The notes: generated by a model not told the origin, from the sequence alone. Shown: positions 1 to 11,627, numbered from the stretch's first letter. The stretch is DNA of 64,000 bases from Bacillus sp. USDA818B3_A (GCF_009928415.1 NZ_JAABNN010000006.1:77551-141550); one strand, 5' to 3'. Made by a program: numbers and translations.

Positions 1-99
1 AAGTTTTGCTCCTTTGGAGGCAAGTTCTTTTGCAGTTGCTTCTCCAATCCCACTAGAGGCACCCGTAATAATGACAACTTTATCTTGAATATTAGACAT
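1..99 (-). CDS. Short-chain dehydrogenase/reductase, N-terminal part
   Basis: Only the first 33 codons lie in the window; the rest runs off the left edge. The translation begins MSNIQDKVVIITGASSGIGE, which holds the SDR cofactor motif TGxxxGxG, so this is a classical NAD(P)-dependent short-chain oxidoreductase of unknown substrate. An AGGATG-type ribosome site precedes the ATG. It is the last of three closely spaced minus-strand genes, after a cupin and a carboxymuconolactone decarboxylase family protein, which suggests one detoxification operon. Its first codons and leader are nearly identical to those of the cupin gene at 542-958. The family is certain; the substrate cannot be told. Confidence 0.85.
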   Translation of the reverse strand, partial: MSNIQDKVVIITGASSGIGEATAKELASKGAKL

Positions 100-125
100 A
101 CTAATAAAACATCCTTTCGTTATTT

Positions 126-455
126 TTATTTTTCTTTTGAAAATACTTCTTTTGCAACTGTCATGGCTGACATTGCCTTCGCCCAACCTGCGTAAAAAGC
201 AAGATGAGTCATTGCTTCAATAAGTTCTTCTTCTGAAAGACCGTTTTGTTTTGCTAAATTTAAATGGGATTTCAGTTGTTCTGTATTTCCACCTGTTAAT
301 AAAGAAGCGACGGTAATTAAACTGCGATCACGCGGAGAAAGCTCCTCGCGCGCCCATACATCTCCAAACAAAACATCATCAGTTAATTGCACAAGCTTCG
401 GCGCAAAGTTTCCTAACTTTTTCTGTGCAATAGTAGGTTCTTTAGAATTAGACAT
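126..455 (-). CDS. Carboxymuconolactone decarboxylase family protein
   Basis: The 109-residue protein has the AhpD/CMD-like helical fold signature: a block reading LSPRDRSLITVASL, then GGNTEQLKSHLNLAKQNG and a final helix with HLAFYAGWAKAM. It has no CxxC pair, so it resembles the decarboxylase branch more than the AhpD peroxidase branch. Members usually act on lactones or are uncharacterised redox-associated proteins. AAGGA lies 7 bases before the ATG. It sits between the cupin and SDR genes and is probably co-transcribed with them. A two-domain relative lies at 40046-40801. Family assignment is firm; the reaction is unknown. Confidence 0.85.
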   Translation of the reverse strand: MSNSKEPTIAQKKLGNFAPKLVQLTDDVLFGDVWAREELSPRDRSLITVASLLTGGNTEQLKSHLNLAKQNGLSEEELIEAMTHLAFYAGWAKAMSAMTVAKEVFSKEK

Positions 456-541
456 TTTATATTCCTTCTTTCGTTTTACTTTTGATTTAGCGAAGTTGGA
501 TGCCTGTAAAAAATCAGTGACCTCGCTAGATAAAATTCGTG

Positions 542-958
542 TTATTTTAAGTTGTTATATTCTTTATCTGTTACGGGTTCCAACCATTCGGTTTCTCCCT
601 TTTGAACATTCGTACTTATCGCGAGATGTGTAAACCAGCTATCTGATGTAGCACCGTGCCAATGTTTTACATCAGGAAGGATCTTTATTACATCACCTTC
701 GTGAAGCTCTTGTACGGGTTTGCCTTCTTCCTGATAATATCCTTTGCCACCGGTAACAAGAAGAATCTGACCACCTGGATGCTTATGCCAATTATTTCTT
801 GCCCCCGGTTCAAAAGTTACATTACCTATAGGGCAATTAAAGATATTGTCATTTGAAACTAGCATTTCAAGATGTGCTGCCCCTATGAAATGGTCATTCG
901 GCACTTTTACACCTTTCGAGAAGATTACACTTTCGCTTATATCTTGAATATTAGACAT
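542..958 (-). CDS. Cupin domain protein
   Basis: A single-domain cupin of 138 residues. Motif 1 appears as WHKHPGGQILLVTGGKG, where the usual acidic ligand after HxH is Gln, and motif 2 as GDVIKILPDVKHWHG, so three histidine metal ligands are present. Such proteins (COG1917 type) often sit beside CMD and SDR genes and may act on quinones or lactones. I start at the ATG giving MSNIQD. An ATG four codons upstream falls inside the AAAGGATG ribosome site and is unlikely. Leader and first codons are shared with the SDR gene at 1-99. A remnant of a similar C-terminus lies at 22727-22786. Confidence 0.88.
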   Translation of the reverse strand: MSNIQDISESVIFSKGVKVPNDHFIGAAHLEMLVSNDNIFNCPIGNVTFEPGARNNWHKHPGGQILLVTGGKGYYQEEGKPVQELHEGDVIKILPDVKHWHGATSDSWFTHLAISTNVQKGETEWLEPVTDKEYNNLK

Positions 959-1118
959 ACTAGAGAACATCCTTTCCTATTTGTTAATTCTATTTTCGTA
1001 TTCAAGAGTATAATGACCTCCCGGAATCTCGATATTCAAGAATACTTCATTCAAATCACACCCATGCAGCCGAGTCCGATTGTAGAAACTTCTAGTCCTA
1101 CACCACAGTCTGTAATGG

Positions 1119-1150
1119 AAAAAGCGTGTGTAGAATTCACACGCTTTTTT
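1119..1150. terminator. Bidirectional hairpin terminator
   Basis: AAAAAGCGTGTG and CACACGCTTTTTT form a perfect 12-bp stem around a short loop with T-runs on both strands. It follows the aldo/keto reductase gene ending at 1219 on the minus strand. Confidence 0.85.
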
Positions 1151-1218
1151 ATGGATTCAACACCTTAATGCACAATAGTATTTAGGTGGGTAGATTCACC
1201 TCGGAATTTGAAAGAACA

Positions 1219-2085
<867 letters not shown>

Positions 2086-2089
2086 TTAA

Positions 2090-2180
2090 TTAAATTTTGA
2101 GTTTCTTTTTTTGCCCAATCTCATTTGCGTATTCTGCCGGATAGCGCTCTCCCATCAATGAGGGTTTCAATAGCTTTTGG
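2090..2180 (-). pseudogene. Remnant of an aldo/keto reductase C-terminus
   Basis: One minus-strand frame reads [17 protein letters not shown] and ends at a stop at 2090-2092. This closely matches the tail of the broken reductase at 2725-3708, which reads [14 protein letters not shown]. No start or upstream body is present, so this is a leftover C-terminus of another copy. Confidence 0.7.
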
Positions 2181-2229
2181 ATTAGACGTTGTATGGATAT
2201 GAATTACTGAAATAACTATCAAAATTACT

Positions 2230-2595
2230 TTATGGTGCTAACAGCTTTGTGAAAGACATTGATCCCAGCTTCCATTGATCCTCCTGTAGCACATATACCT
2301 CTGTAACCACAAATGGATTCGTCACTTCATTGCCCCCAACCACAGCTACCAGGCGTACTTTATTTAGAAGGATGGCAGTTGTGCCAATTAGCCGAACGGA
2401 TGTTTCTTGAATATCTACATTCTTATAAACTATAGAACCATTTTTAATTACATCAATTTCCTCATTTTTAGAAAATGTAGCCCCCATGTGTACGAAAACG
2501 GCTTTTTCGTGAAAGAGATTACTTAAATCGTCTAATTGTCTCTCCATCATCCAGTCCCATTTATTCCTTGAAAGATCTATAATTGCTTGTTCCAT
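2230..2595 (-). CDS. SnoaL/NTF2-like nuclear-transport-factor-2 fold protein
   Basis: A 121-residue protein starting MEQAIIDLSRNKWDWMMER. The helix-strand pattern, the conserved FHEKAVFVHMG and the closing DQWKLGSMSFTKLL are typical of the NTF2-like/DUF4440 fold, a small cone-shaped pocket used by isomerases and ligand-binding proteins. I chose the ATG at 2595 because AAAGGA lies about 11 bases before it. The longer reading with 19 extra, strongly basic residues lacks a ribosome site. It lies between two reductase genes and is probably co-transcribed with them. The function is unknown. Confidence 0.75.
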   Translation of the reverse strand: MEQAIIDLSRNKWDWMMERQLDDLSNLFHEKAVFVHMGATFSKNEEIDVIKNGSIVYKNVDIQETSVRLIGTTAILLNKVRLVAVVGGNEVTNPFVVTEVYVLQEDQWKLGSMSFTKLLAP

Positions 2596-2724
2596 ATTTG
2601 TATCATTCCTTTTTCTAACATTTATTAATCTAATCCTTTTTCTTTTAACCATTTGGACATCAGATTGGCGATCTCTATATTGTTTAAGTCGGAAAAGTCC
2701 TGTTTTCGAAATTGTATGTTTCTC

Positions 2725-4184
<1,460 letters not shown>

Positions 4185-4210
4185 AAATATTACCCCTTCT
4201 ACTAAATATC

Positions 4211-4855
4211 TTAATAAAATGATGGCTTCGCCCAATCTGTATCTGGTTCACTCACTCCTAGACTGGTTTGAAGATATTTATCACTTTTTTCTTCAATGAT
4301 ATCCATGATTAATTGAGTTACAGCTTGACGCGTAACTTGTGCACCAATAAATGGCTCTCCTTTTTGGGTAATCATATATTTTGTATTCCCATTTTCGTTG
4401 TAAAGCCATGTCAGTCTTAAAAGCGTATAATCCAGATTAGAATTTTCTAATAAATACGCTGAATCAATCTGGGACTGCATTCTGGGACTACCACCAATCA
4501 TACGATTATTCCATTTACCGAAAGCTCCGGGCACTTCATCGTAAATTCCAAGAACAGATGCCGCAATTACCCTTTTCACTCCTGCATCACGCATGGCATC
4601 AATGATTGTTTTTGTTGATTTATCATCACCCATGTCGTTGATATAAACAAGGTCAACATCTTTCATTGCATTAATCAGTTTATCTTTGTCTTTAAAATCA
4701 CCGTCAAAGATCACTTCTCGGTTTTCATCATTAATAGTTAAACGCTTATGACCATTTCTGGCATAAAGAACGATTGAATGGTCCGTTTTATTGATCAATT
4801 CATTTCTTAACATACGGGCTATTTGACCTGCAGCACCTAAAATCAATATTTTCAT
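4211..4855 (-). CDS. NAD(P)-binding Rossmann protein (atypical SDR, NmrA/YwnB-like)
   Basis: The 214-residue protein starts MKILILGAAGQIARML, a GxxGxxA nucleotide-binding turn of atypical SDRs. It has VYINDMGDD and RVIAASVLGIYDEVPG, and the C-terminal half TLLRLTWLYN is typical of NAD(P)H-binding quinone-oxidoreductase or NmrA-like proteins. There is no YxxxK pair, so it may sense or bind cofactor rather than follow the classical SDR mechanism. GAGGAG lies 10 bases before the ATG. It is the first gene of a minus-strand run ending at the AKR at 1219. The MFS gene at 4939 lies 83 bp upstream in the same direction. Confidence 0.85.
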   Translation of the reverse strand: MKILILGAAGQIARMLRNELINKTDHSIVLYARNGHKRLTINDENREVIFDGDFKDKDKLINAMKDVDLVYINDMGDDKSTKTIIDAMRDAGVKRVIAASVLGIYDEVPGAFGKWNNRMIGGSPRMQSQIDSAYLLENSNLDYTLLRLTWLYNENGNTKYMITQKGEPFIGAQVTRQAVTQLIMDIIEEKSDKYLQTSLGVSEPDTDWAKPSFY

Positions 4856-4938
4856 AGTAACTACTCCTCTTTTAATAAATTTGGTTTATTTATATCTTAC
4901 GCACTCTCTTATGTTGTACCAAGAGCCTTTATTTAAAA

Positions 4939-6105
4939 TCATCCTCGTTCACTTGATAGCAAACGGGTAAGCCTCAATGAGGCGACAGTGATAAATAATG
5001 CCACTGCAACCGCAGCAGTACCAATCCAACAAATGGCAAGAATCGATGAGCTACCCACGGCGATTCCCCCGATGCCTGCTCCTGCTGCAAAGCCCAGTTG
5101 CACAAATGTGCTGTTTAAACTAAGCATGATACCCGACGCTTCAGGAGCAATCGACAGTAGGTTAAAGTTCTGGGTCGGTCCGAACATCCAAACAGCAATA
5201 GACCAAATCATGAGTAACATAATGACGACAACTGCAAAACCAGAAAAGGTAGACACCATTGCAAGACTTAGGGTTTGTACTACTATGCTGCCAATGAGTG
5301 TCCTAGTAGTACCAATCCGATCCGCTAGGAAGCCACCAAGTTTAGACCCGAACAAGCTCGCTATGCCCAATGCGAAGAGAATGACGCTAACTCCCCTTCC
5401 GCTTATTGATATAGCAGATGTCAAGAAAGGAGTGATATACGTATTGACCACTGAGTATCCGATAAATACGAATAACGACACACCAAGGGCGAAAGCGACC
5501 TTTGGATTCTTTAACAGGGCGAGTTGCTCCCCCAGAGGGATAGGTGCTTCACTTTGCATAGATGGGATTGTTATTGCAATAGCAATGAATCCCAGCACCG
5601 TAAAGATTCCAATGCCCCCAAAAATCACCTTCCAGTCATATGCGGAAGCAATTACACGCCCGATGGGTACACCGAGAACAAGGGAAACACTATAGCCTAA
5701 TGCAATATTTGACATTGCTCCAGCCTGTCGTCCAGGAAGTGCCAAATTAGCTGCAGAGGAATAGGAAGTGACGACGAATATACCCGTTCCGATTCCAAGT
5801 ATGATCCGTGAAGCCATCAGAAAGTTGAAGCCCGGAAGAGCAAGTGTCGAAACGCTTCCGAGAAATATAATGGCTAAAGCCAGTAGCAGCTGGTTTCGCC
5901 GATCCATCTTTGCAGTCGCCAACATGAAGAGGGGCGTGCCGATTGCGTTAGCAAGAGCAAATACTGTAATAAGCTGCCCCGCAACCGATACGGAAACACC
6001 GACGGAAGAAGCGACTTTATCTAGAATTCCAGAGATGACGAATTGTGAGGTGCCAACCAAGAAGCTGATGAGGGTTAGCATGTATATTTTCCATGTATTA
6101 TTCAT
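4939..6105 (-). CDS. MFS transporter, DHA1 drug-efflux type
   Basis: A 388-residue hydrophobic protein with about 12 membrane helices, the usual size of AraJ/YdhP/YtbD-like proton-driven exporters. The loop between helices 2 and 3 reads TAKMDRRNQ, matching MFS motif A in shortened form. Helix 4 has ASRIILGIGTGIFVVTS, with the conserved motif B arginine. It exports an unknown small molecule from the cell. It is divergent from the AraC regulator at 6321, with about 215 bp between them, so that regulator probably controls it. The pairing of exporter, regulator and detoxification enzymes suggests one stress response. Confidence 0.88.
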   Translation of the reverse strand: MNNTWKIYMLTLISFLVGTSQFVISGILDKVASSVGVSVSVAGQLITVFALANAIGTPLFMLATAKMDRRNQLLLALAIIFLGSVSTLALPGFNFLMASRIILGIGTGIFVVTSYSSAANLALPGRQAGAMSNIALGYSVSLVLGVPIGRVIASAYDWKVIFGGIGIFTVLGFIAIAITIPSMQSEAPIPLGEQLALLKNPKVAFALGVSLFVFIGYSVVNTYITPFLTSAISISGRGVSVILFALGIASLFGSKLGGFLADRIGTTRTLIGSIVVQTLSLAMVSTFSGFAVVVIMLLMIWSIAVWMFGPTQNFNLLSIAPEASGIMLSLNSTFVQLGFAAGAGIGGIAVGSSSILAICWIGTAAVAVALFITVASLRLTRLLSSERG

Positions 6106-6182
6106 GGTGATCTATCTACTCCCTTATCAATAATTTGATCTTTTTACGTTGAAAATAAAGATGTGTAATAACTTACATCCTC

Positions 6183-6282
6183 ATTATGCAACAAACGAAA
6201 ATACGACTGGTATCACAATCCTACCAAATGATTGCCTAATCCTTTCACAACCATTTACGCAGAAAGTATATAGCCTTATAAT
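6183..6282 (+). promoter_or_regulatory. Promoter and putative operator of the AraC gene (module A)
   Basis: TTTACG (6254-6259), a 17-base spacer and TATAAT (6277-6282) form a sigma-A promoter for the regulator at 6321. Just upstream, ATTATGCAA at 6183-6191 faces TTGCCTAAT at 6232-6240, an imperfect inverted repeat. The same block recurs at 9050-9118, 21618-21690 and 22576-22643. Confidence 0.65.
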
Positions 6283-6320
6283 GGGACCATCACAAATGAA
6301 GAAAACAGAGGAGGGATTTT

Positions 6321-7238
6321 ATGTTTGAACAATTATATAGACAAAGAGTTGAGCTCGCCAAAATCATAGAGGGTCACACAGGACGAGATGGTACTCAAAT
6401 GACTGCTATTCCGGCTTTATTCTTCTCAAGATACTCTAATAATACGGGACCAAATTACGGAGTTCACAAGCCTTCCTTATGCATTGTCGTTCAAGGGATG
6501 AAGGAGGTATTGCTGTCACATGAGAGTTTTCAGTATGGTCCTGCCGATTACCTAGTTGCATCCGTTAGGCTGCCAATAACCGGACAAGTTATGGAAGCCT
6601 CTTCTGAAGTTCCTTATCTGGCTCTCAAACTAGAATTTACACCAAATGAAATACTGGAGGTGTTACGTGAATTCCAAATGGGCGCTGACAAGAAGGAAAA
6701 TGCTAAACGAGGTATGTATGTCAGTAAAATAGAGCCATCTTTGCTAGACGCGGTAACAAGATTAGCACGTTTACTAGATACTCCGAAAGACATCAAGGTA
6801 CTTGCTCCCCTAATCACGAAAGAAATCATCTATAGGGTGCTGCAAGGAGAACATGGTGCTATGCTGAAACAAATAGCAATAGAAGGAAGTTCTACCCATC
6901 AAATTAGTGACGTGATTGAACATATTCTGAATAACTATGAAAAATCTTTTAAGATTGAGGAACTTGCGGAAATAGCAAATATGAGTGTTTCATCACTCCA
7001 TCGGCACTTTAAAGAGATAACCGCTATGAGCCCAATTCAATTCCAAAAACAACTGAGACTTCAAGAAGCACGGAGCATGTTATTATCGGAATCAGCAGAT
7101 GCAGCTGATGTTGCATTCCGGGTAGGCTATGAAAGTCCATCACAATTTAGCCGTGAATATTCGCGCATGTTTGGTTTACCACCCAAAGAGGATATAAAGA
7201 GCCTGAAGGAGCAAAATGACCGAATGGTAAAAGCTTGA
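6321..7238 (+). CDS. AraC family transcriptional regulator (AraC_N type)
   Basis: A 305-residue regulator. The N-terminal 170 residues match the AraC_N cupin-like ligand domain, with YGVHKPSLCIVVQGMKEV and ADYLVASVRLPITGQV. The C-terminal 100 residues are the double helix-turn-helix, with IANMSVSSLHRHFKEITAMS and VAFRVGYESPSQFSREYSRM. AGGAGG precedes the ATG. Regulators of this subgroup commonly control adjacent AKR, SDR and quinone-detoxification genes and respond to electrophiles. Here it diverges from an MFS exporter and the reductase operon. Autoregulation is plausible because its promoter carries the inverted repeat found in module A. Confidence 0.92.
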   Translation: MFEQLYRQRVELAKIIEGHTGRDGTQMTAIPALFFSRYSNNTGPNYGVHKPSLCIVVQGMKEVLLSHESFQYGPADYLVASVRLPITGQVMEASSEVPYLALKLEFTPNEILEVLREFQMGADKKENAKRGMYVSKIEPSLLDAVTRLARLLDTPKDIKVLAPLITKEIIYRVLQGEHGAMLKQIAIEGSSTHQISDVIEHILNNYEKSFKIEELAEIANMSVSSLHRHFKEITAMSPIQFQKQLRLQEARSMLLSESADAADVAFRVGYESPSQFSREYSRMFGLPPKEDIKSLKEQNDRMVKA

Positions 7239-7303
7239 TTCCCCTTCACGGGGGCTTCATTCTGTGTACTAAATTATAGCCGCAGCTACACTTTAAATAA
7301 TAT

Positions 7304-7340
7304 AAAAGAGTGCATTAATCTCAGATTAATGCACTCTTTT
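7304..7340. terminator. Bidirectional hairpin terminator
   Basis: AAAAGAGTGCATTAATCT pairs with AGATTAATGCACTCTTTT, giving a perfect stem of about 17 bp. It separates the AraC gene (plus) from the membrane cytochrome gene (minus). A small CCCC/GGGG hairpin at 7240-7256 sits just after the AraC stop codon. Confidence 0.85.
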
Positions 7341-7350
7341 ATTCTGCAGT

Positions 7351-8040
7351 TTACCTCTCTTTGTAAGCAATAGCTTTTTCCTTCTTCCGAACAAATTTCA
7401 GAACATAATGAGTCCCACTGATGTAAATTCCCATTATCGATAAGTAATCTATTAAAAATCCCATCGTGGACTCATCATAGCTCCATCCGAATGGATTATA
7501 TATGGTTAACCTAGAAAGCATGTCTCTCTCGAAGGAAGTCTGAACACCATATACAACTATCAACACCGCTATCACACGCATCGCGATTGTGCGGATACGA
7601 CTCGTGCTAGTAATCCCCCTCATGTTTCGTACTGCATTGATAATTGTTCCCCATGACATTCCTATATGCACAGACATGAAGATAAATCCCCAATATGAAG
7701 TCTGAACATGTATCTGCCGTAGAATCATGTCATTTTCTACAGGAATATACGGAAATATATCACTGGAAATTGGAACAGAACTTATTATTACCACAGACAT
7801 TGATACAAGAAAAAGCAGGTTAACCGCTATGCTTAGAATACGACGTATATTGTACTTTCCCTTAAAAATTGTCTTATACCATCGTCTATTTATTATATTG
7901 TGGACAATAAACAATATTAGCAGGATAACTCCAATGAGTTCATGAATGGTATTTCCGGTTATTTGGTAAGCCATTGCCACTGACATCAGAATGGTCATGG
8001 TAAGGTCGATAACCATCCTGATTAACATATTTCCTTTCAA
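7351..8040 (-). CDS. DUF4405 membrane cytochrome b-like protein
   Basis: A 229-residue membrane protein with about five helices. Two histidine pairs with identical 14-residue spacing (His33/His47 and His111/His125) lie in membrane segments, the pattern expected for ligands of two b-type hemes. The family (DUF4405, flavinylation-associated cytochromes) carries electrons across the membrane. A cytochrome P460-like lipoprotein gene lies immediately upstream in the same direction, suggesting that the pair passes electrons between the membrane and an exported heme protein. The start may be the TTG at 8040, served by GAGGAG, or the ATG four codons later. Confidence 0.8.
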   Translation of the reverse strand: MKGNMLIRMVIDLTMTILMSVAMAYQITGNTIHELIGVILLILFIVHNIINRRWYKTIFKGKYNIRRILSIAVNLLFLVSMSVVIISSVPISSDIFPYIPVENDMILRQIHVQTSYWGFIFMSVHIGMSWGTIINAVRNMRGITSTSRIRTIAMRVIAVLIVVYGVQTSFERDMLSRLTIYNPFGWSYDESTMGFLIDYLSIMGIYISGTHYVLKFVRKKEKAIAYKER

Positions 8041-8141
8041 AAAACTTCTCCTCTTTCTACTTTAATTAATATGTGGGTTTGTTTTCCGTCGGGATGTATT
8101 GGTGGGATAGATCCGGGTCCCTTTATAAAGGGATCAATCGC

Positions 8142-8879
8142 TCATTTTTTTATCTGATTGAAATAAATCGTCAGAAGTACCTTCTGCACGATCCCCTCTT
8201 CTGTCTCATCTCCGATTAAGCCTCTTTCTTCATCAAGAACATCATGCCGATCATCCATGTGAGCAGCTACTTCTTTTACCTCCCAGTCCTTGGCATGAAA
8301 ACCTATGATTTGAGATTCTGTACTTCCGTCCTTTGAACCTGTAGGTTCCTCAAAGTCATAACTTTTCATCTCATCCAACTTATTCACGTAGTCATCTCTT
8401 TCCACATTCGCATGACAGGAAAAGCAACGACCGATGTCTGCATTTTCTTCCACTGACCCGTCAGGGGAAAATGATTGGTATTGCCAATCCCCGTTACGCA
8501 TATCGGGAGGGTTTTGGTCAGCCCAACCAGTGCGCTTTTCCATCACGAAGATCCGGTCAAGTTCTTCATCCTCATAGATCTCAAGTGTGATTACCGTTCC
8601 ACTAGGTATCGGCTGTCCATTCTGTACTGCTTCAATTGCTTCCCGACTAGTGTAGAGTTCTTCGTAAGTATTTCCACGAGTCACAGTCGTGAAGAGCTCA
8701 CCTTTTTCGTAGCCTTCAGGGAATTTGACAAGTTCAGTGCCACTCCCAGAGGACTCTTGTTTGGAACTGTCACTAGATTGGTCCCGTTGAGAAATCCCAT
8801 TTTTATCGTTGTTGTTGTTACAAGCAGTAAGAATGAGGGATATCAGCAATGCAAGGGACGGAAATAATAGTTTCTTCAT
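8142..8879 (-). CDS. Cytochrome P460-family lipoprotein with a CxxCH heme site
   Basis: A 245-residue exported protein. Residues 1-20 are a lipoprotein signal with lipobox LTAC, Cys20 being the lipidated residue, followed by an Asn/Ser-rich linker. The body shows the P460 pattern: VITLEIYEDEELDRIFVMEK, then GDWQYQSFSPDG and a c-heme site CFSCH at 152-156. P460 proteins bind heme c and some oxidise hydroxylamine; others have no known substrate. It should be anchored to the outer face of the membrane. It probably works with the DUF4405 cytochrome 101 bp downstream. A TCCCTTTATAAAGGGA palindrome near 8118-8135 lies between the two genes. Confidence 0.85.
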   Translation of the reverse strand: MKKLLFPSLALLISLILTACNNNNDKNGISQRDQSSDSSKQESSGSGTELVKFPEGYEKGELFTTVTRGNTYEELYTSREAIEAVQNGQPIPSGTVITLEIYEDEELDRIFVMEKRTGWADQNPPDMRNGDWQYQSFSPDGSVEENADIGRCFSCHANVERDDYVNKLDEMKSYDFEEPTGSKDGSTESQIIGFHAKDWEVKEVAAHMDDRHDVLDEERGLIGDETEEGIVQKVLLTIYFNQIKK

Positions 8880-9362
8880 ACTTTTTTCCTCCTCAAAGTT
8901 TTCCTGTTATAGTTTGGTTCAGTGCATTTTTTAATTGTCGGTACCCATTGGCTAAATGGCGCAGTATTGGTGAATTTTTGTTCTAGTGTTAAAGTGTTAG
9001 TTTTGAATATTTATACCGTACAAAAATTAAAAAAAGCATGAACATAAATATTATGCAATAAATGAAAAAGTAATCGATAGCCTATTCGTCCCAAATTAAT
9101 GCATAATCCTCTTACAAACACCTATATACAAATTTTGTTAGCCCACTTTTCATGATGAATCTTCATAATCTATCTCGTTGTTTTGCTTTGATTTTCAGTT
9201 ATTGAGATGTGCCACTACACTATGCATGATATCTATGTGCACTGTTTTCTTTCATTAGTTTGGCACTTTCAATTTGCTTGCAGAAGGATGGGTTTTGGTC
9301 GGGGTTACTGCAGGAACTATTGCCTTAGAAAAAAAAAACCTTGTTTCGTAACTCTTTGCCAA
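8880..9362. other. Intergenic region with a duplicated block and possible gene debris
   Basis: No complete gene is visible. Positions 8927-9118 are repeated at 22451-22643. Further right, near 9268-9350, a plus-strand frame reads FGTFNLLAEGWVLVGVTAG and continues to a stop. It is hydrophobic and could be the tail of a lost transporter, but this is weak. Confidence 0.5.
8927..9118 (+). repeat. Dispersed noncoding repeat, copy B (partner at 22451-22643)
   Basis: About 190 bases align with 22451-22643 almost end to end. Shared landmarks are TTTTAATTGTCGG, ACCGTACAAAAATTAAAAAA and GCATGAACAT. Both copies end in the ATTATGCAA ... TGCATAATCCTCTTACAA block, which is also found before the AraC gene at 6321. 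Confidence 0.8.
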
Positions 9363-10532
9363 TTACTTTTTCCACCATGATGAAACAGGAATAGACATCT
9401 TCCCATCCAATTGAACAGTTTCACCAATTTGTGGAGCAATAAGATTCACATCATTTTTCTTTGCAGCCTTTAATGCTCGTTCGATTGGGTCTGTCCAACC
9501 ATGATTCGCAAGTGTAAAGGCACCCCAATGCATTAACATCATATGCTTGCCTTTTACATCTAAATTAGCCTGTACAGATTCTTCTGGAAACATATGAGCC
9601 CAAGACCAGCGTTTATCATATTGTCCGCCTTCTATTAAAGCGATATCAAATGGTCCATATTTATCGCCAATTTTCTTAAAATGCGCATCATAGCCACCAT
9701 CTCCACTAGTATAGAAACGGGTTTGTTTTCCAAGAATGACCCAACCACCCCAAAGGGTTGAATCTCGATTGAAAATCCCTCTTCCAGAGAAATGTTTCGA
9801 TGGAGTTAATGCTATGGTTAAACCCTGGAACTCCGTTTCATCCCACCAATTCATTTCTGTAATTTTTTCTTTTGCAACACCCCATCGAATTAAATGATTA
9901 CTTACACCGTAAGGAACGAAGAAATGACCGACCTTGCTCTTTAACTTCTTTATAGATTGATAGTCTAAGTGATCGTAATGATCATGCGAAATAAAGACAG
10001 CATCTATAGGAGGCATTTCTTCAATACTATTCAAAAAATCTTGACTATAGCGCTTAGGTCCTGCAAAGGAAACGGGTGAAGCAATGGGACCTAACATTGG
10101 ATCAATAAGTATCTTCTTATTATCAAGACTAAGTAAATAGGCAGAATGCCCAAACCAGGTTAAACTATCTTCTTTACTATTAATTTTGTTCCAATCAATC
10201 TTAGATACAGGAATTGGACCAGCAGGATTGGTTTCCTTATTAACTGAATTTGAGTCATTAAACGTGGATGAGATATTAGATTCTGTTGGTGTCTGATAGA
10301 CAAATTTCCCGTCATCATAATTATCAAATGTTTTATATACCTCTTTTTGTTCGTTACTTGGGTTACCGCCGAAAGCTGGATGTATATACATAAACAATGA
10401 AATGACAACTCCTAATACAACGATTAAAACCAATAAATAAATCATTATTTTCTTTATAATTCTTTTCTTAGCTTTTTGTGAAACATGTCCGTTCATTTTC
10501 TGTGTTATAGTATGTTCTTCGAGGTTTGACAT
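9363..10532 (-). CDS. Membrane-anchored MBL-fold metallo-hydrolase (UlaG/NAPE-PLD-like)
   Basis: A 389-residue protein with one N-terminal membrane helix (about 24-46) and a metallo-beta-lactamase domain facing outward. The metal motif HxHxDH is FISHDHYDHLDY. LTWFGHSAYLLSLDNKKILID and SGDGGYDAHF are typical of UlaG-like and N-acyl-phosphatidylethanolamine phospholipase-D-like members. The substrate is unknown. I use the ATG at 10532, preceded by AGGAGG, rather than an ATG six codons earlier. Its paralogue at 37835-38935 is similar over the whole length, and a third, broken copy lies at 22123-22378. All three lie near AKR genes, so they seem to have travelled together. Confidence 0.9.
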   Translation of the reverse strand: MSNLEEHTITQKMNGHVSQKAKKRIIKKIMIYLLVLIVVLGVVISLFMYIHPAFGGNPSNEQKEVYKTFDNYDDGKFVYQTPTESNISSTFNDSNSVNKETNPAGPIPVSKIDWNKINSKEDSLTWFGHSAYLLSLDNKKILIDPMLGPIASPVSFAGPKRYSQDFLNSIEEMPPIDAVFISHDHYDHLDYQSIKKLKSKVGHFFVPYGVSNHLIRWGVAKEKITEMNWWDETEFQGLTIALTPSKHFSGRGIFNRDSTLWGGWVILGKQTRFYTSGDGGYDAHFKKIGDKYGPFDIALIEGGQYDKRWSWAHMFPEESVQANLDVKGKHMMLMHWGAFTLANHGWTDPIERALKAAKKNDVNLIAPQIGETVQLDGKMSIPVSSWWKK

Positions 10533-10573
10533 TTTATCACCCTCCTTCAATTATTTATAAAGAAAAATGATAA

Positions 10574-10597
10574 GCCGCCCTAACAATGAAGGGCAGC
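10574..10597 (-). terminator. Hairpin terminator after the aldo/keto reductase
   Basis: GCCGCCCT and AGGGCAGC pair over 8 bp with one G-U, closed by an 8-base loop. On the minus strand the stem is followed by ATCATTTTTC. It is placed downstream of the reductase ending at 10696. Confidence 0.6.
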
Positions 10598-10695
10598 CTT
10601 GTTCACAATTTTTCTTTTGTTTAAAGAGTTTTAACTATCAAGTGTATTGGTACTGTGGAATATCTGATGAGTAAACAATAACTATTAGTTGAGAA

Positions 10696-11547
<852 letters not shown>

Positions 11548-11627
11548 TTAAAATCCTCCTATTTTATAAAAATTAGTTGACTTATATACTTCTTTACAGA
11601 CTTGTATAAACTAAATTTCCTTTATGG

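Noticed and set aside
872-1168. A 98-codon plus-strand frame
   Set aside because: It runs antisense to the cupin start and through a terminator, with no ribosome site.
4988-5695. A 235-codon open frame on the plus strand
   Set aside because: It is antisense to the MFS exporter gene, has no ribosome site and shows odd composition; it is a shadow of the exporter.
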